59,824 nt of DNA from Akkermansiaceae bacterium (GTDB taxonomy: Bacteria; Verrucomicrobiota; Verrucomicrobiia; Verrucomicrobiales; Akkermansiaceae). The notes beneath the pieces were generated by a model that did not search any database, had not been told where the DNA came from, and worked only from the letters and a program-made list of their open reading frames with translations. Numbering within the stretch: the stretch's first letter is position 1; each line of letters opens with the position of its first letter. Shown here one piece after another: positions 46,533-55,743 of this stretch. The DNA lies in contig JAPJNB010000248.1 of the NCBI GenBank assembly GCA_026461385.1, forward strand, positions 1 through 59,824, in the 5' to 3' direction. Both the position numbers and the translations under genes were made by a program.

Positions 46533-48233
46533 ATGCGAGCTCAGAATTTCCAATGGATCGCACGCGGCGAACCCTTTCACAACGACACGGTCGGGAGCTC
46601 GGGCTCGTTTCCGCCGATTTTGGAGCACCTCATCCGCCAGCGCGGCTTGCCGTTGGGCACGAATCTCGATGACTACCTCCACCCCAAGCTGAAAAACTTG
46701 GCGGATCCATTCCTCATTCCTGACATGAAGCCCGCCGTTGAGCGGGTGTTGGCAGCGGTGGATCGCGGCGAAGAAGTCTGCATTTACGGGGATTACGACG
46801 TTGACGGTGTTAGCTCGATCACCCTGATGAGGCGCATTCTGATGTCCTACGGGCTGACGCCGCGGCATTTCATCCCACGAAGGGGGCCTGAAGGGTATGG
46901 GCTGAGCACGGCCGCGCTGACACGCTGCATGCAGGAGGGGGCCAAGCCGGATTTATTGATCACCGTCGATTGCGGCACGATCTCGATCAAGGAAGTTGCG
47001 GCGTTGCGTGCCGACGGCATCGATGTGCTGATTGTGGATCACAACGAGCCAGAATTGGCCGGGCGGCCCGATTGTTGTGCATTGGTGAACCCGAAATGTG
47101 GCGATGCATTCACGTACCTTTGTGCGGCCGGGGTGGTTTTCAAATTGGGCCACGCGCTGCTGAAAACCCGTGCGACCGAGCTGGACCTGAAAGAACTGTT
47201 GGACTTGGTGGCCGTCGCGACCATCTCGGACATTGTTCCGATGGTCGGGGAAAATCGCATCATGGTGCGCCACGGGCTCAAATCCCTCTCGAGCACCCTC
47301 AATCCCGGCCTGCGTGCCCTGCAGGAAATCAGCGGGATGACTGGCAGCACCACTTCGATGGATATTGGGTTTCGCATCGGGCCACGACTGAATGCCGCTG
47401 GCCGCATGGATGTGCCCGAAGACGCACTGGCAACGCTGATCACCGATTGCCGACGACACGCGCAGGAGCTCGCGCAAAAGCTCGACGCCTACAACAAGCA
47501 GCGACAGGCCCACGAGGGGCTGATTCGGCGGGAAGCGGTCGAAATGCTCAACTGCGATTTTGATTCACTCAACGACCCGGTCATCGTGCTTGGATCGCGA
47601 ACCTGGCATCACGGCGTGGTCGGCATCGTGGCATCGCGGCTGATGCGCCAATTCCACAAACCCACCTTTATCATCGCCATCGATGAAGGTGGTATTGGCA
47701 AGGGATCGGGGCGGAGCATCGAGGGAATTTCCCTGGTGGACGCGATTCGTGCCTGCCAGGGCGATCTCATCACTGGGGGAGGCCACGCGATGGCCGCTGG
47801 ACTCTCCATCCATGAGGATCAACTCGCTGAGTTCCGTAAGCATTTTTCCGACTACGTCTTGAGTCATAGCAGCCAAGAACAGCGGCAGCCGAAATTGATG
47901 TACGATGCCGAAATTTCCTTCGACCAACTTTCGTTAGAATTTCTCGCGAGCTACGAATTGCTTCAGCCATTTGGCAGTGGAAATCCGCAGCCGGTTTTCG
48001 TTTCACGCCAAGTCGGATTGAGCCGCTCGCCGCTCCACATGAAAAACAACCACCTCCGCTTCATGCTTCGCCAAGGCTACCACGAGCAGGACGCCGTGTT
48101 CTTTGGTGGCGGCGAACATCCGCTGCCAAACCCACCATGGGACATCGCCTTCACCATCGACCGCAACACCTTCCGTGGCAAGACTACCCTGCAGCTCGTG
48201 ATCCAAGACGTCCGCGCCGCGATGATCCCCTGA
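46533..48233 (+). CDS. recJ: Single-stranded-DNA-specific exonuclease RecJ
   Basis: 566 residues of the DHH phosphoesterase family. Motif I is YGDYDVDGVSS (85-95), motif II TVDCGT near 145, and motif III reads LIVDHNEPE with D169-H170-N171, so the second His of DHH is Asn. The DHHA1 region contains VIVLGSRTWHHGVVGIVASRL and SGRSIEGISL, then GGGHAMAAGLSI. The C-terminal OB fold is present. It degrades ssDNA 5' to 3' in recombination and mismatch repair. An ATG at 46533 fits the usual N-terminus. Confidence 0.94.
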   Translation: MRAQNFQWIARGEPFHNDTVGSSGSFPPILEHLIRQRGLPLGTNLDDYLHPKLKNLADPFLIPDMKPAVERVLAAVDRGEEVCIYGDYDVDGVSSITLMRRILMSYGLTPRHFIPRRGPEGYGLSTAALTRCMQEGAKPDLLITVDCGTISIKEVAALRADGIDVLIVDHNEPELAGRPDCCALVNPKCGDAFTYLCAAGVVFKLGHALLKTRATELDLKELLDLVAVATISDIVPMVGENRIMVRHGLKSLSSTLNPGLRALQEISGMTGSTTSMDIGFRIGPRLNAAGRMDVPEDALATLITDCRRHAQELAQKLDAYNKQRQAHEGLIRREAVEMLNCDFDSLNDPVIVLGSRTWHHGVVGIVASRLMRQFHKPTFIIAIDEGGIGKGSGRSIEGISLVDAIRACQGDLITGGGHAMAAGLSIHEDQLAEFRKHFSDYVLSHSSQEQRQPKLMYDAEISFDQLSLEFLASYELLQPFGSGNPQPVFVSRQVGLSRSPLHMKNNHLRFMLRQGYHEQDAVFFGGGEHPLPNPPWDIAFTIDRNTFRGKTTLQLVIQDVRAAMIP

Positions 48234-48311
48234 GTGGCCCGTCATCCAAGGATTTTCGACAAACCGACGCAGAAATTGAAAGACTCCCAGCCTCGCTGAC
48301 GTTTGTGTAAA

Positions 48312-49643
48312 ATGCTGCAACCGCTCGTTTCACGCCGTCGCTTCCTCACCACCACTGCTGCCGGACTGGCAGTGGCTCCATGGGTCACCAGCGGCCTGCG
48401 CGCCGCCTCGCCAAACGGCAAACTCCGCCATGCGTCTATCGGCGTCGGCGGCATGGGCGAGAGCGACCTCGAATCACTCTCCAGCCATCCGATGATTGAA
48501 ATCGTGGCCCTCTGCGACGTCGACAGTAACAATCTCGCGGCGGCCAGCAAATTATTCCCAAAGGCCACCTGCTACCGCGATTGGCGCGATTTGTTAGAAA
48601 AAGAAGCCGATCGCATCGACTCAGTGAACGTCGCAACCCCAGACCACCTTCACGGCTCGATCGGCCTCGAAGCGATGTCGTTAGGCAAGCACCTCTATGG
48701 CCAAAAACCTCTAGCACAAAATTTGTTCGAGTGCCGCCAAATGATGCTACGGGCTCGGGAGAAAAAGGTCGTCACCCAAATGGGCATCCAAGTCTCCGCA
48801 GGGCGCAACGAGCGGCTTGCCGTGGCATTGATCCGCCAGGGCGCCATTGGCAAGGTGAAGGAGGTTCACAGTTGGTCCTATAAGAAATGGGGCGATATGG
48901 AGCCCGTACCCAGCCAAACCGACGAAGTTCCCAAGGAACTGGATTGGAACCTGTGGCTTGGGCCCGCAGCGGAACGCCCATTCATCAATGGCTACTACCA
49001 CCCACAAGAATGGCGCAAACGCCGCAATTTCGGTACCGGCACCCTTGGCGACATGGGCTGCCACATGTTCAGTGGATGGTTCCGCGCGTTGGAGCTCGCC
49101 GCTCCCATCGAGGTTTGCTCGAAGGGTACCGCACCGCTCAACGCCACCAACTGGGCCATCAATGAAAGAGTCGAATACACCTTCAAAGGGACCGCACACA
49201 CCGCAGCCGATACGGTGAAAGTCACTTGGTACGATGGCGATTCCCAACTGCCATCAGAAGTCATCGCCGCGGCAGGTGGGCGCCTCTCAAAGGAAGGGAG
49301 CGTCTTTCTTGGCACCGACGGAGTCATGCTTTTCCCCCACGGCGGAGCCCCATTGCTGGTTCCCAAGGAGCAATTTAAAAACTACCCGATGCCAGAGGTC
49401 CAAGCCGGCGACCATTATCATGAATTCATCGACTGCTGCCTCAAAGGTGACTTCAAGACGGGTGCCAATTTCGACATTGCAGGCCCCCTCACCGAGGCGG
49501 TGTTGTTAGGCTGCCTTTCGAGTCCATTCCCAGGTGAAGTTCTCCGCTGGGATGCTCCCGGGCTGAAGATTTCCAATCACGAACTCGCCAACAAACTTGT
49601 GAAGCGCGACTACCGCAAAGGCTGGGAATTGCCTGGCGTGTAA
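48312..49643 (+). CDS. TAT-exported Gfo/Idh/MocA-family oxidoreductase
   Basis: 443 residues from the ATG (a TTG three codons earlier is possible). The twin-arginine signal SRRRFLTTTAAGLAVAP near residues 7-23 is followed by the Rossmann start LRHASIGVGGMGESDL, IVALCDVD, VNVATPDHLHG and GKHLYGQKPLAQN (family EKP in modified form, QKP). The C-terminal domain begins near IGKVKEVHSWS. Such exported oxidoreductases are abundant in Verrucomicrobia and Planctomycetes and act on sugars or sugar acids outside the cytoplasm. The substrate is unknown. It follows recJ by 78 bp. Confidence 0.92.
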   Translation: MLQPLVSRRRFLTTTAAGLAVAPWVTSGLRAASPNGKLRHASIGVGGMGESDLESLSSHPMIEIVALCDVDSNNLAAASKLFPKATCYRDWRDLLEKEADRIDSVNVATPDHLHGSIGLEAMSLGKHLYGQKPLAQNLFECRQMMLRAREKKVVTQMGIQVSAGRNERLAVALIRQGAIGKVKEVHSWSYKKWGDMEPVPSQTDEVPKELDWNLWLGPAAERPFINGYYHPQEWRKRRNFGTGTLGDMGCHMFSGWFRALELAAPIEVCSKGTAPLNATNWAINERVEYTFKGTAHTAADTVKVTWYDGDSQLPSEVIAAAGGRLSKEGSVFLGTDGVMLFPHGGAPLLVPKEQFKNYPMPEVQAGDHYHEFIDCCLKGDFKTGANFDIAGPLTEAVLLGCLSSPFPGEVLRWDAPGLKISNHELANKLVKRDYRKGWELPGV

Positions 49644-49670
49644 GCATCGCCAACCACCCAGTTCCCAGCA

Positions 49671-50501
49671 TCACCTCACCTTAACAGCGAGTTGGGCTTG
49701 ACCTTTAGGATCTTTTGCCGAATCCGCCGACCAACTGAGTGTGAAGCCAGCGTGAAGTGGTCCTGCACCCGCTGGGACAATCTTCATCATTGAGTTTTCC
49801 GACGCGGTGACTTCAAACTCCTTCCCTTGATAAGCCGAAAGCCCGAGCTGAGCCGCTGCAATTCCAACCGAATTGATCTGCGTCAAATCCGCAACGGCCA
49901 CCCCCGATGTTTCAATTTTTAACCGCTTTTTGTCTACCAAGATCAACTGCAACCGATCCTTCTTGATCTTCTCCTCAAATGTCTTTTCCGTCTTTTTGTC
50001 ACCATCTTTTTTGGCATCCGCATAGGCGTTAGGAAATTTCACCACGATCAAAAATTTCGAGGTACCCTTTAATTGGCTTGAATCTAACAGCTTTCCACCG
50101 AGTAGGATATCACCTGATTTTCCTCCAGTGATCGTCATCTCAAACCCGACATCGCCAGTCACCTTGCCACGTATGACGACATGCTCGGGTTTGCGGGTTG
50201 CGGGCTGTGCCGACTCGAGGGATTCGGGCAACATCTTGCGCTCAACAACCTTGCCATCGGCTTGAGTTTCCTCGACCACAATTCCAATATCCACCGCTTG
50301 CGATTGCCCCAAGACGGCGCCAGTTTTGGACTTCGCCTTCAGTTGGATCTTACCCATCGTCGACACCCCAAACTGGTAATTCTTGTTATCCGATCCAACA
50401 AAATACCCGAGCCAATCCTTTTCACTCAACATCGGAAGCTCCGCGCGAACCGGCACCATGCTGACTGCAGTCATCAGCCCAGCTAAACACAAATTTTTCA
50501 T
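49671..50501 (-). CDS. Secreted protein of unknown function
   Basis: 276 residues from MKNLCLAGLM with a signal peptide ending near VPVRAELPM. The mature part begins LSEKDWLGYFVGSDNKNY and is beta-rich, with a Lys-rich middle (DAKKDGDKKTEKTFEEKIKK) and the final segment FTLSWSADS. No catalytic motif is seen. It lies convergent to the oxidoreductase with a gap of 27 bp and precedes no gene in its own direction. A structural or adhesive envelope role is possible but only a guess. Confidence 0.7.
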   Translation of the reverse strand: MKNLCLAGLMTAVSMVPVRAELPMLSEKDWLGYFVGSDNKNYQFGVSTMGKIQLKAKSKTGAVLGQSQAVDIGIVVEETQADGKVVERKMLPESLESAQPATRKPEHVVIRGKVTGDVGFEMTITGGKSGDILLGGKLLDSSQLKGTSKFLIVVKFPNAYADAKKDGDKKTEKTFEEKIKKDRLQLILVDKKRLKIETSGVAVADLTQINSVGIAAAQLGLSAYQGKEFEVTASENSMMKIVPAGAGPLHAGFTLSWSADSAKDPKGQAQLAVKVR

Positions 50502-50578
50502 TGGATTTTTGAGAATCATGCCAGCAGACCTACGCCAAAAAGGATTTTGCGCAAGCTTAAAATCAGCGCCCTACCCCG

Positions 50579-51658
50579 TCATAAATAGGAAACCAGTCCT
50601 TCGACCGCTTCATCATCGAGCTTTCTCACCAACGCGATGGTCAACGCGAGCATGCTCAAATAGTCATTCACATCGATGATGGCATTGTGTGAGTGGATGT
50701 AACGCGCTGGGACCCCTAGAACAATGCTCGGAACTCCCTCATTTGCCAAATGAAAGGCACCCGCATCCGTGCCACCACTCCGCCTCACCGTGACTTGATG
50801 AGGGATCCCTTCCTCCACCGCCGTCTCGATCGCCAATCTCGCCAATCGGGGGTTGGTGATGGCTGTGGGGTCAAACATCCGGATCTGCACTCCCCCACCG
50901 AGCCGACCTTGGCAGTCCGCCCGCGAAAATCCCGGCGTGTCATCCGCAGGTGGGCCTTCAAGAATGATCGCCACATCGGGCTTGGAAAAATTCGCCGCCG
51001 TCTTGGCCCCGCGCAATCCAACCTCTTCCTGAACCGTTCCACACAAAATCAACCGATTCGGATGCACCGACTGCGCCAAAATCTGACCCGCCTGAATCGT
51101 CCCCGCCATGCCGACGCGGTTGTCGAATGCCTTCGCCATGAAGCAATCTTCACGGCCAATCTCAGTGAATCCCGAAACCGGTGCAATCGGATCCCCTAAC
51201 GAAATCCCAAGGCGCTCAACCACATCACGGCGCGAATCCGCCCCAACATCGATGAACATCTGGTCAATCGTCATCACCTGGCGTCGTTGTGACTCCGGCA
51301 GAAAATGCGGCGGACGCGACGCCACCACGCCAAGAATTTTTTCTCCACCTCGCGTGAGGACCTCAACACGCTGTGAAAGCAAATTGTGCTCCCACCAACC
51401 CCCGATTGCCACGAACTGAATGAACCCATCCGCCGTTATATTTTGCACCATGAACCCAACTTCATCCATGTGACCCGCCACCAACACCCGCGGCCCAGCA
51501 TCGCCCACCTCACAGAACACCGAGCCGTTCCGATCTGCCGATAACTCACCACAATCCGAAAGCTCATCGACAAAAATCGCCCTAACCTCATCCTCATGTC
51601 CGGAAACCGAATGAGCTTCCGTCAACTCCTTCAACAATGAAACCGCCTTGGTACGCAT
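50579..51658 (-). CDS. M42-family aminopeptidase (second copy)
   Basis: 359 residues. Metal-binding and catalytic features are VAGHMDEVGFMV (His, Asp), KAFDNRVGM, TVQEEVGLRGA and RYIHSHNAIID at the C-terminus. FLPESQRRQVMTIDQMFIDV corresponds to the family segment between the halves. It is clearly diverged from the copy at 35869-36927, so this is an old paralogue, perhaps with other specificity. It is separated by 72 bp from the GH57 gene upstream. Confidence 0.92.
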   Translation of the reverse strand: MRTKAVSLLKELTEAHSVSGHEDEVRAIFVDELSDCGELSADRNGSVFCEVGDAGPRVLVAGHMDEVGFMVQNITADGFIQFVAIGGWWEHNLLSQRVEVLTRGGEKILGVVASRPPHFLPESQRRQVMTIDQMFIDVGADSRRDVVERLGISLGDPIAPVSGFTEIGREDCFMAKAFDNRVGMAGTIQAGQILAQSVHPNRLILCGTVQEEVGLRGAKTAANFSKPDVAIILEGPPADDTPGFSRADCQGRLGGGVQIRMFDPTAITNPRLARLAIETAVEEGIPHQVTVRRSGGTDAGAFHLANEGVPSIVLGVPARYIHSHNAIIDVNDYLSMLALTIALVRKLDDEAVEGLVSYL

Positions 51659-51730
51659 GAGGAAATTCTAGCGAATTCGCCCATGGTTCCAAGCATCAAG
51701 TTGCATCTCCCAGCCCTCACCCTCGCGATT

Positions 51731-52930
51731 CTACGATAACATTTTCTGCCGATCCTGCGCCCGACGAAGCCGGATTTGCAAATCCGCTAGGACATTCATG
51801 AAATAAATATAGGCGTCGTACGGACTCGGGTAAGGCGTCATGGTCGAATGAAAATTTCCATCGGTACCACCCTTGGTGGACATCCAGTAAAAATGATCCG
51901 AGGTCTGCATTTTCGCCCACGTGTCGGTGAGCTCCCGGTCATTGACCGCCAAAATCTCATGCTCGAGCCGATGAACTTTCGCGATCGCCTCCTGTTGCAT
52001 CACATTGCCCATCCAAGCGGAAAGATCGCGCTCGGCATCGGCCCATGAAGTGATGAACCTACTATGGTATTCGCGAGATGCTCGATACAGTTCCACGGAT
52101 TCGGACGGTGTCACCCACTGCAAGCCCTGATCCTCTACCGCCTCGGGCAATGCCTTCCAGAAGTCAAAAATCCCAGTCTCCGCCGACTGATGCTCACCGA
52201 TGTTTTCATAGTCCATGAAGATGTTGACCACATCGCCCTCACAATCTCCAAGCCAACCGGCGAATTTCTCAGGAGTCACCGGGAATTCACACCACGATGG
52301 ATCCGAAAATCGAAAGCCCAAATCATCCGACAACCGAGTATTCCGCAGGATCGTCTTGATCCTCGCGGCATCAGGCGCCTGATAGATGAAATTGGGAGAT
52401 CCACCATTCAAATTCCAATCGACCCCTTCCGCGATGATTCCATCGAATCCCATGGTCTCCACCTTCGCGGCGATGGAGTCATTATAAATCAATTCCGTAT
52501 TCCGAAAGACACGCGGCCTAACCGAAAATACCTGCTCAAGCTTCTCCAAGTGCATCTCGACCTGGCGATCAAACTCTTTGTTCGAATGCACGAACGCAAG
52601 CGAATGATAGTAAGTCTCCGCCAATACCTCAACACTTCCAGTGGCCACAAGCTCACGAAATGAATCGAGCACATCGGGCCGATATCGCTCCATCTGCTCG
52701 ATTGCTGTGCCACTGATCGACAATGCCATCCGAAAGCGGCCGTCGTTTTCCTCGACCAACTTTTTGAACATCTTGTTAGCGGGCAAATAACAATTGTCGG
52801 ACACCTTATCGAGAATCTCCGCATTCATGGCGACATCCTCATAAACCGCATTTTCACCAATCCGGAAAAAATCGTAGGGTAGCAGTCGGTTCGGCTGATG
52901 AACCTGAAAGTAGAGGCAAACGTCTGGCAT
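51731..52930 (-). CDS. Glycoside hydrolase family 57 (alpha-amylase/glucanotransferase-like)
   Basis: 399 residues. The GH57 start is LYFQVHQPNRLLPYDFF; the nucleophile Glu is in VFRNTELIYND and the acid/base Asp in NIFMDYENIGEHQ. SCOP-type barrel motifs such as LAETYYHSL precede. These enzymes cleave or transfer alpha-1,4 (or 1,6) glucan bonds in the cytoplasm. It follows the GT4 gene by 32 bp, the pairing common in Bacteroidetes and PVC bacteria for glycogen or maltodextrin metabolism. Confidence 0.9.
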   Translation of the reverse strand: MPDVCLYFQVHQPNRLLPYDFFRIGENAVYEDVAMNAEILDKVSDNCYLPANKMFKKLVEENDGRFRMALSISGTAIEQMERYRPDVLDSFRELVATGSVEVLAETYYHSLAFVHSNKEFDRQVEMHLEKLEQVFSVRPRVFRNTELIYNDSIAAKVETMGFDGIIAEGVDWNLNGGSPNFIYQAPDAARIKTILRNTRLSDDLGFRFSDPSWCEFPVTPEKFAGWLGDCEGDVVNIFMDYENIGEHQSAETGIFDFWKALPEAVEDQGLQWVTPSESVELYRASREYHSRFITSWADAERDLSAWMGNVMQQEAIAKVHRLEHEILAVNDRELTDTWAKMQTSDHFYWMSTKGGTDGNFHSTMTPYPSPYDAYIYFMNVLADLQIRLRRAQDRQKMLS

Positions 52931-52962
52931 GGGTTTGAGAAATAGTTGAATGGGTTAAAAAA

Positions 52963-54273
52963 CTAACTGGCGACTTCCCGATAGATATCGAAGACCTTGG
53001 CACCTGCCGCGTCCCACGTGGATGCTGCAATGTCATGCTTGGCTTGCTCGACGACCCGCTCACGAAGTTCGTCGTCACTGAGCAAGTCATTGATATGCTT
53101 CGCCATCAGCTCGACATCCCAGAAGTCGGCCTTGAGAGCGCCCTTCAGCACTTCGGCGACACCGGATTGCTTAGAAATCACCGCCGGGATACCGAACTGC
53201 GCAGCCTCCAGTGCCGATAAACCAAACGGCTCGGAGACCGATGGCATGCAATACACATCCGTCATCGACAAGAGATCGTTGACCTTATCTTTGTCGAGGA
53301 AACCCGTGAAATGGAAGTGCCCGCCAAGCCCCCTGAATGCACCGGACTCGATCAATGGCCTCAGCTTATCACCGGTCCCAGCCACGACGAAGCGCACATT
53401 CGGATTTTTCGCAATCACCCGCGAAGCCGTCTCCAAGAAAAACTCGGGACCCTTTTGTGAGGTCAAACGCCCCAGAAATAGAACGAGCTTCTCAGGAAAC
53501 TTTTTCTTCAGCGTGAAAACCTCGACCGGGTGCGCCCCATTGTGAACCGGCCGGATTTTCGCGGCCTCGATTCCATAGTAACTCGAAATAATGAGGCCCG
53601 TATAGTGACTCACCGGCACCACGCAGTCGGCCTGCTCCATCCCATACTTTTCGATTTCATAAATCCACCCCCTCGCATCTGCCCCAGCGCGATCGTACTG
53701 CAAGGCGTGCACATGCACGACCAACGGTTTGCCCGTCGCCTTCTTGACTTCGACCCCAGCCAAAAAAGTCATCCAATCATGCGCATGAATGACGTCAAAT
53801 GTCTCCAACATCGCCATTTTTGCCGCAATCTTGGAAAACTCGACCACCTTGCTGCCCAAATCTGACCCGTAAAGCTCACCAGTCCGAAACGATTCAAGCT
53901 GCCGCTGGGTGGTCTCTGAAAATGCGGCCTCCTTCCCCGGCTCCACGACATGAGCAGTCGAAATCACCTCTCCCAACCCTCCAAATTCGCCGCACTCATA
54001 TGGGTCCAGACTCACTGGCACCTGGCGGACTTGCGCAAAACTTTCGTAGCGGTAGCTCGCTTCTGCCGGTTCCAAGTCTTTCACCGTGAGATGGTTGACC
54101 CCCAGAAGATTGAAATCCTCCGGCGCCTCATCTCGCGAAGATTTCGGAACGAGAACCGTTAGATCGACATGCTTTGCAAGGGCTCTTGCAAGCCCGAGAC
54201 ATGCGACTCCCAAGCCACCGTTGATGAGGGGAGGAAACTCCCAGCCTAGCTTGAGGACACGCAATCGATTCAT
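52963..54273 (-). CDS. Family 4 glycosyltransferase, glycogen-synthase-like
   Basis: 436 residues of GT-B fold. The N-terminal nucleotide-sugar loop is GWEFPPLINGGLGVACLGLA, then VIHAHDWMTFLAGVEV. The C-terminal half has LVLFLGRLTSQKGPEFFLE, VVAGTGDKL and the E-x7-E region PSVSEPFGLSALEAAQFG. It is likely to extend alpha-glucan chains from ADP- or UDP-glucose, as it pairs with GH57. Transcription starts within the 450-bp gap before moxR. Confidence 0.9.
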   Translation of the reverse strand: MNRLRVLKLGWEFPPLINGGLGVACLGLARALAKHVDLTVLVPKSSRDEAPEDFNLLGVNHLTVKDLEPAEASYRYESFAQVRQVPVSLDPYECGEFGGLGEVISTAHVVEPGKEAAFSETTQRQLESFRTGELYGSDLGSKVVEFSKIAAKMAMLETFDVIHAHDWMTFLAGVEVKKATGKPLVVHVHALQYDRAGADARGWIYEIEKYGMEQADCVVPVSHYTGLIISSYYGIEAAKIRPVHNGAHPVEVFTLKKKFPEKLVLFLGRLTSQKGPEFFLETASRVIAKNPNVRFVVAGTGDKLRPLIESGAFRGLGGHFHFTGFLDKDKVNDLLSMTDVYCMPSVSEPFGLSALEAAQFGIPAVISKQSGVAEVLKGALKADFWDVELMAKHINDLLSDDELRERVVEQAKHDIAASTWDAAGAKVFDIYREVAS

Positions 54274-54723
54274 AGTTGAGCAAGTATTCAGTGGCCGACC
54301 GCCAAAAGGTTGTGCGGCGCGGCGTTATTTTAGGGATTCTAAGCAAGTAACGGGCCAAATTGGCAGGCCATTACCCGCAAGAATGGGCGGATGAAGAGAG
54401 CTTCGAGGTTCCCACGAAACGGGATCGACCGCAAGCACGTTCGACTCCTGACAGGCAATAATTTGTGCAGCGTCCACGCGATTCACCCTTTCCACCTTGC
54501 CACCCCTTAAATCACGGCAATCACAGAGTTGGCGCTTGGATGTGACCACGCACCCAGACAGACTCCGCCCAACCACGGTTCCTTTACCACCTCAAACCAA
54601 CAGAATTTAGACGACTTCACCACCCTGCGCCGCTTGTCACTCGTGACCACCGACCACTCTCCAGCCCTCAAAATCCCAACCCCTCGGATGACTCAACTCT
54701 TCAAAAAGAACCGCCACTGACCC
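54274..54723. other. Divergent intergenic region between GT4 and moxR
   Basis: 450 bp. A minus-strand frame of 83 codons (54325-54576) ends in IACQESNVLAVDPVSWEP and HPPILAGNGLPIWP, which looks protein-like but matches nothing I know. A plus-strand frame of 63 codons overlaps it (54529-54720) and has no content. Neither is supported. The region must contain promoters for both flanking operons, but no clear -35/-10 pair stands out. Confidence 0.4.
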
Positions 54724-55743
54724 ATGACATTTGAAAAAGGAACCCCTAGCCAACCCTTCGTAAATCCTGCGGATTCCGAAGCCTTCATCCGCGATGCATC
54801 GCATTGGATTCAACCACTCCGCAGCGAAATCGGCCGCTACCTGATTGGCCAAAGCGATCTAGTCGACCGCCTCCTCATTTCGCTCCTCGTCAAGGGCCAC
54901 ATCCTCCTCGAAGGCGTCCCTGGCCTCGCCAAAACCCTAGCACTGAAAACCCTGGCCTCACTCGTAAACGCGAAATTCCACCGGATCCAGTTTACCCCAG
55001 ACATGCTGCCCGCCGACATCGTGGGCACCGAAATCTACGACCCACGTGAAGCTCGCTTCCGCGTGAAACACGGCCCAGTGTTCGCCAATTTCATCCTTGC
55101 TGACGAAATCAACCGCGCTCCCGCGAAGGTGCAGAGCGCTCTGTTAGAAGCGATGCAGGAAAAACAAGTGACCATCGGCGAGGAAACCTTCCCGCTCCCC
55201 TCACCCTTTTTCGTGCTGGCGACTCAAAACCCGCTCGAACAAGAAGGAACCTACCCTCTCCCAGAAGCACAGTTAGATCGCTTCATGATGAAGGTGGTCA
55301 TGGGCTACCCGACGGAGGAAGAAGAACTTCGCGTGCTCGATCTCGCCGGCACCACCGACGAAATGCCGACACCCACCCCGATCGTCAGCCTCGATGAAAT
55401 TCAAAAAGCACGCGTCGTGGTGAACAGCCTTTACCTAGACGACAAGGTCAAACGTTACATCGTGCGCTTGGTCCACGCAACTCGCCGCCCAGACGAATAC
55501 GGCGTCAAAATCGCCCCGTTCATCCGTGTGGGCGCATCACCCCGCGCCACCATCAACCTCGCCCTCGCAAGCAGGGCCCACGCATTCCTTCATGGCCGCG
55601 CCTACGTCACCCCACACGATGTGAAAAATGTCGCCCTCGACGTGCTGCGGCACCGCGTGACAGTCACCTATGAAGCCGAAGCGGAAGGCCTCAACAGCGA
55701 CCAAATCGTCACGCGACTCTTGGACGAGTTGCCAGTGCCATGA
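54724..55743 (+). CDS. MoxR-family AAA+ ATPase
   Basis: 339 residues. Walker A is the MoxR form GVPGLAKT, Walker B FILADEINRAPAK, sensor 1 ATQNPLEQEGTYPLPEAQLD, and the lid contains VGASPRATINLALASRAHAF. MoxR ATPases act as chaperones for metal insertion or complex assembly, working with VWA proteins encoded next to them. It begins the aerotolerance-type Bat operon and overlaps the DUF58 gene by 4 bp. Confidence 0.95.
   Translation: MTFEKGTPSQPFVNPADSEAFIRDASHWIQPLRSEIGRYLIGQSDLVDRLLISLLVKGHILLEGVPGLAKTLALKTLASLVNAKFHRIQFTPDMLPADIVGTEIYDPREARFRVKHGPVFANFILADEINRAPAKVQSALLEAMQEKQVTIGEETFPLPSPFFVLATQNPLEQEGTYPLPEAQLDRFMMKVVMGYPTEEEELRVLDLAGTTDEMPTPTPIVSLDEIQKARVVVNSLYLDDKVKRYIVRLVHATRRPDEYGVKIAPFIRVGASPRATINLALASRAHAFLHGRAYVTPHDVKNVALDVLRHRVTVTYEAEAEGLNSDQIVTRLLDELPVP

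Noticed and set aside
54325-54576. 83-codon minus-strand frame upstream of the GT4 gene
   Set aside because: Its C-terminus looks protein-like but no family is recognised and another frame overlaps it; support is too weak for a CDS.
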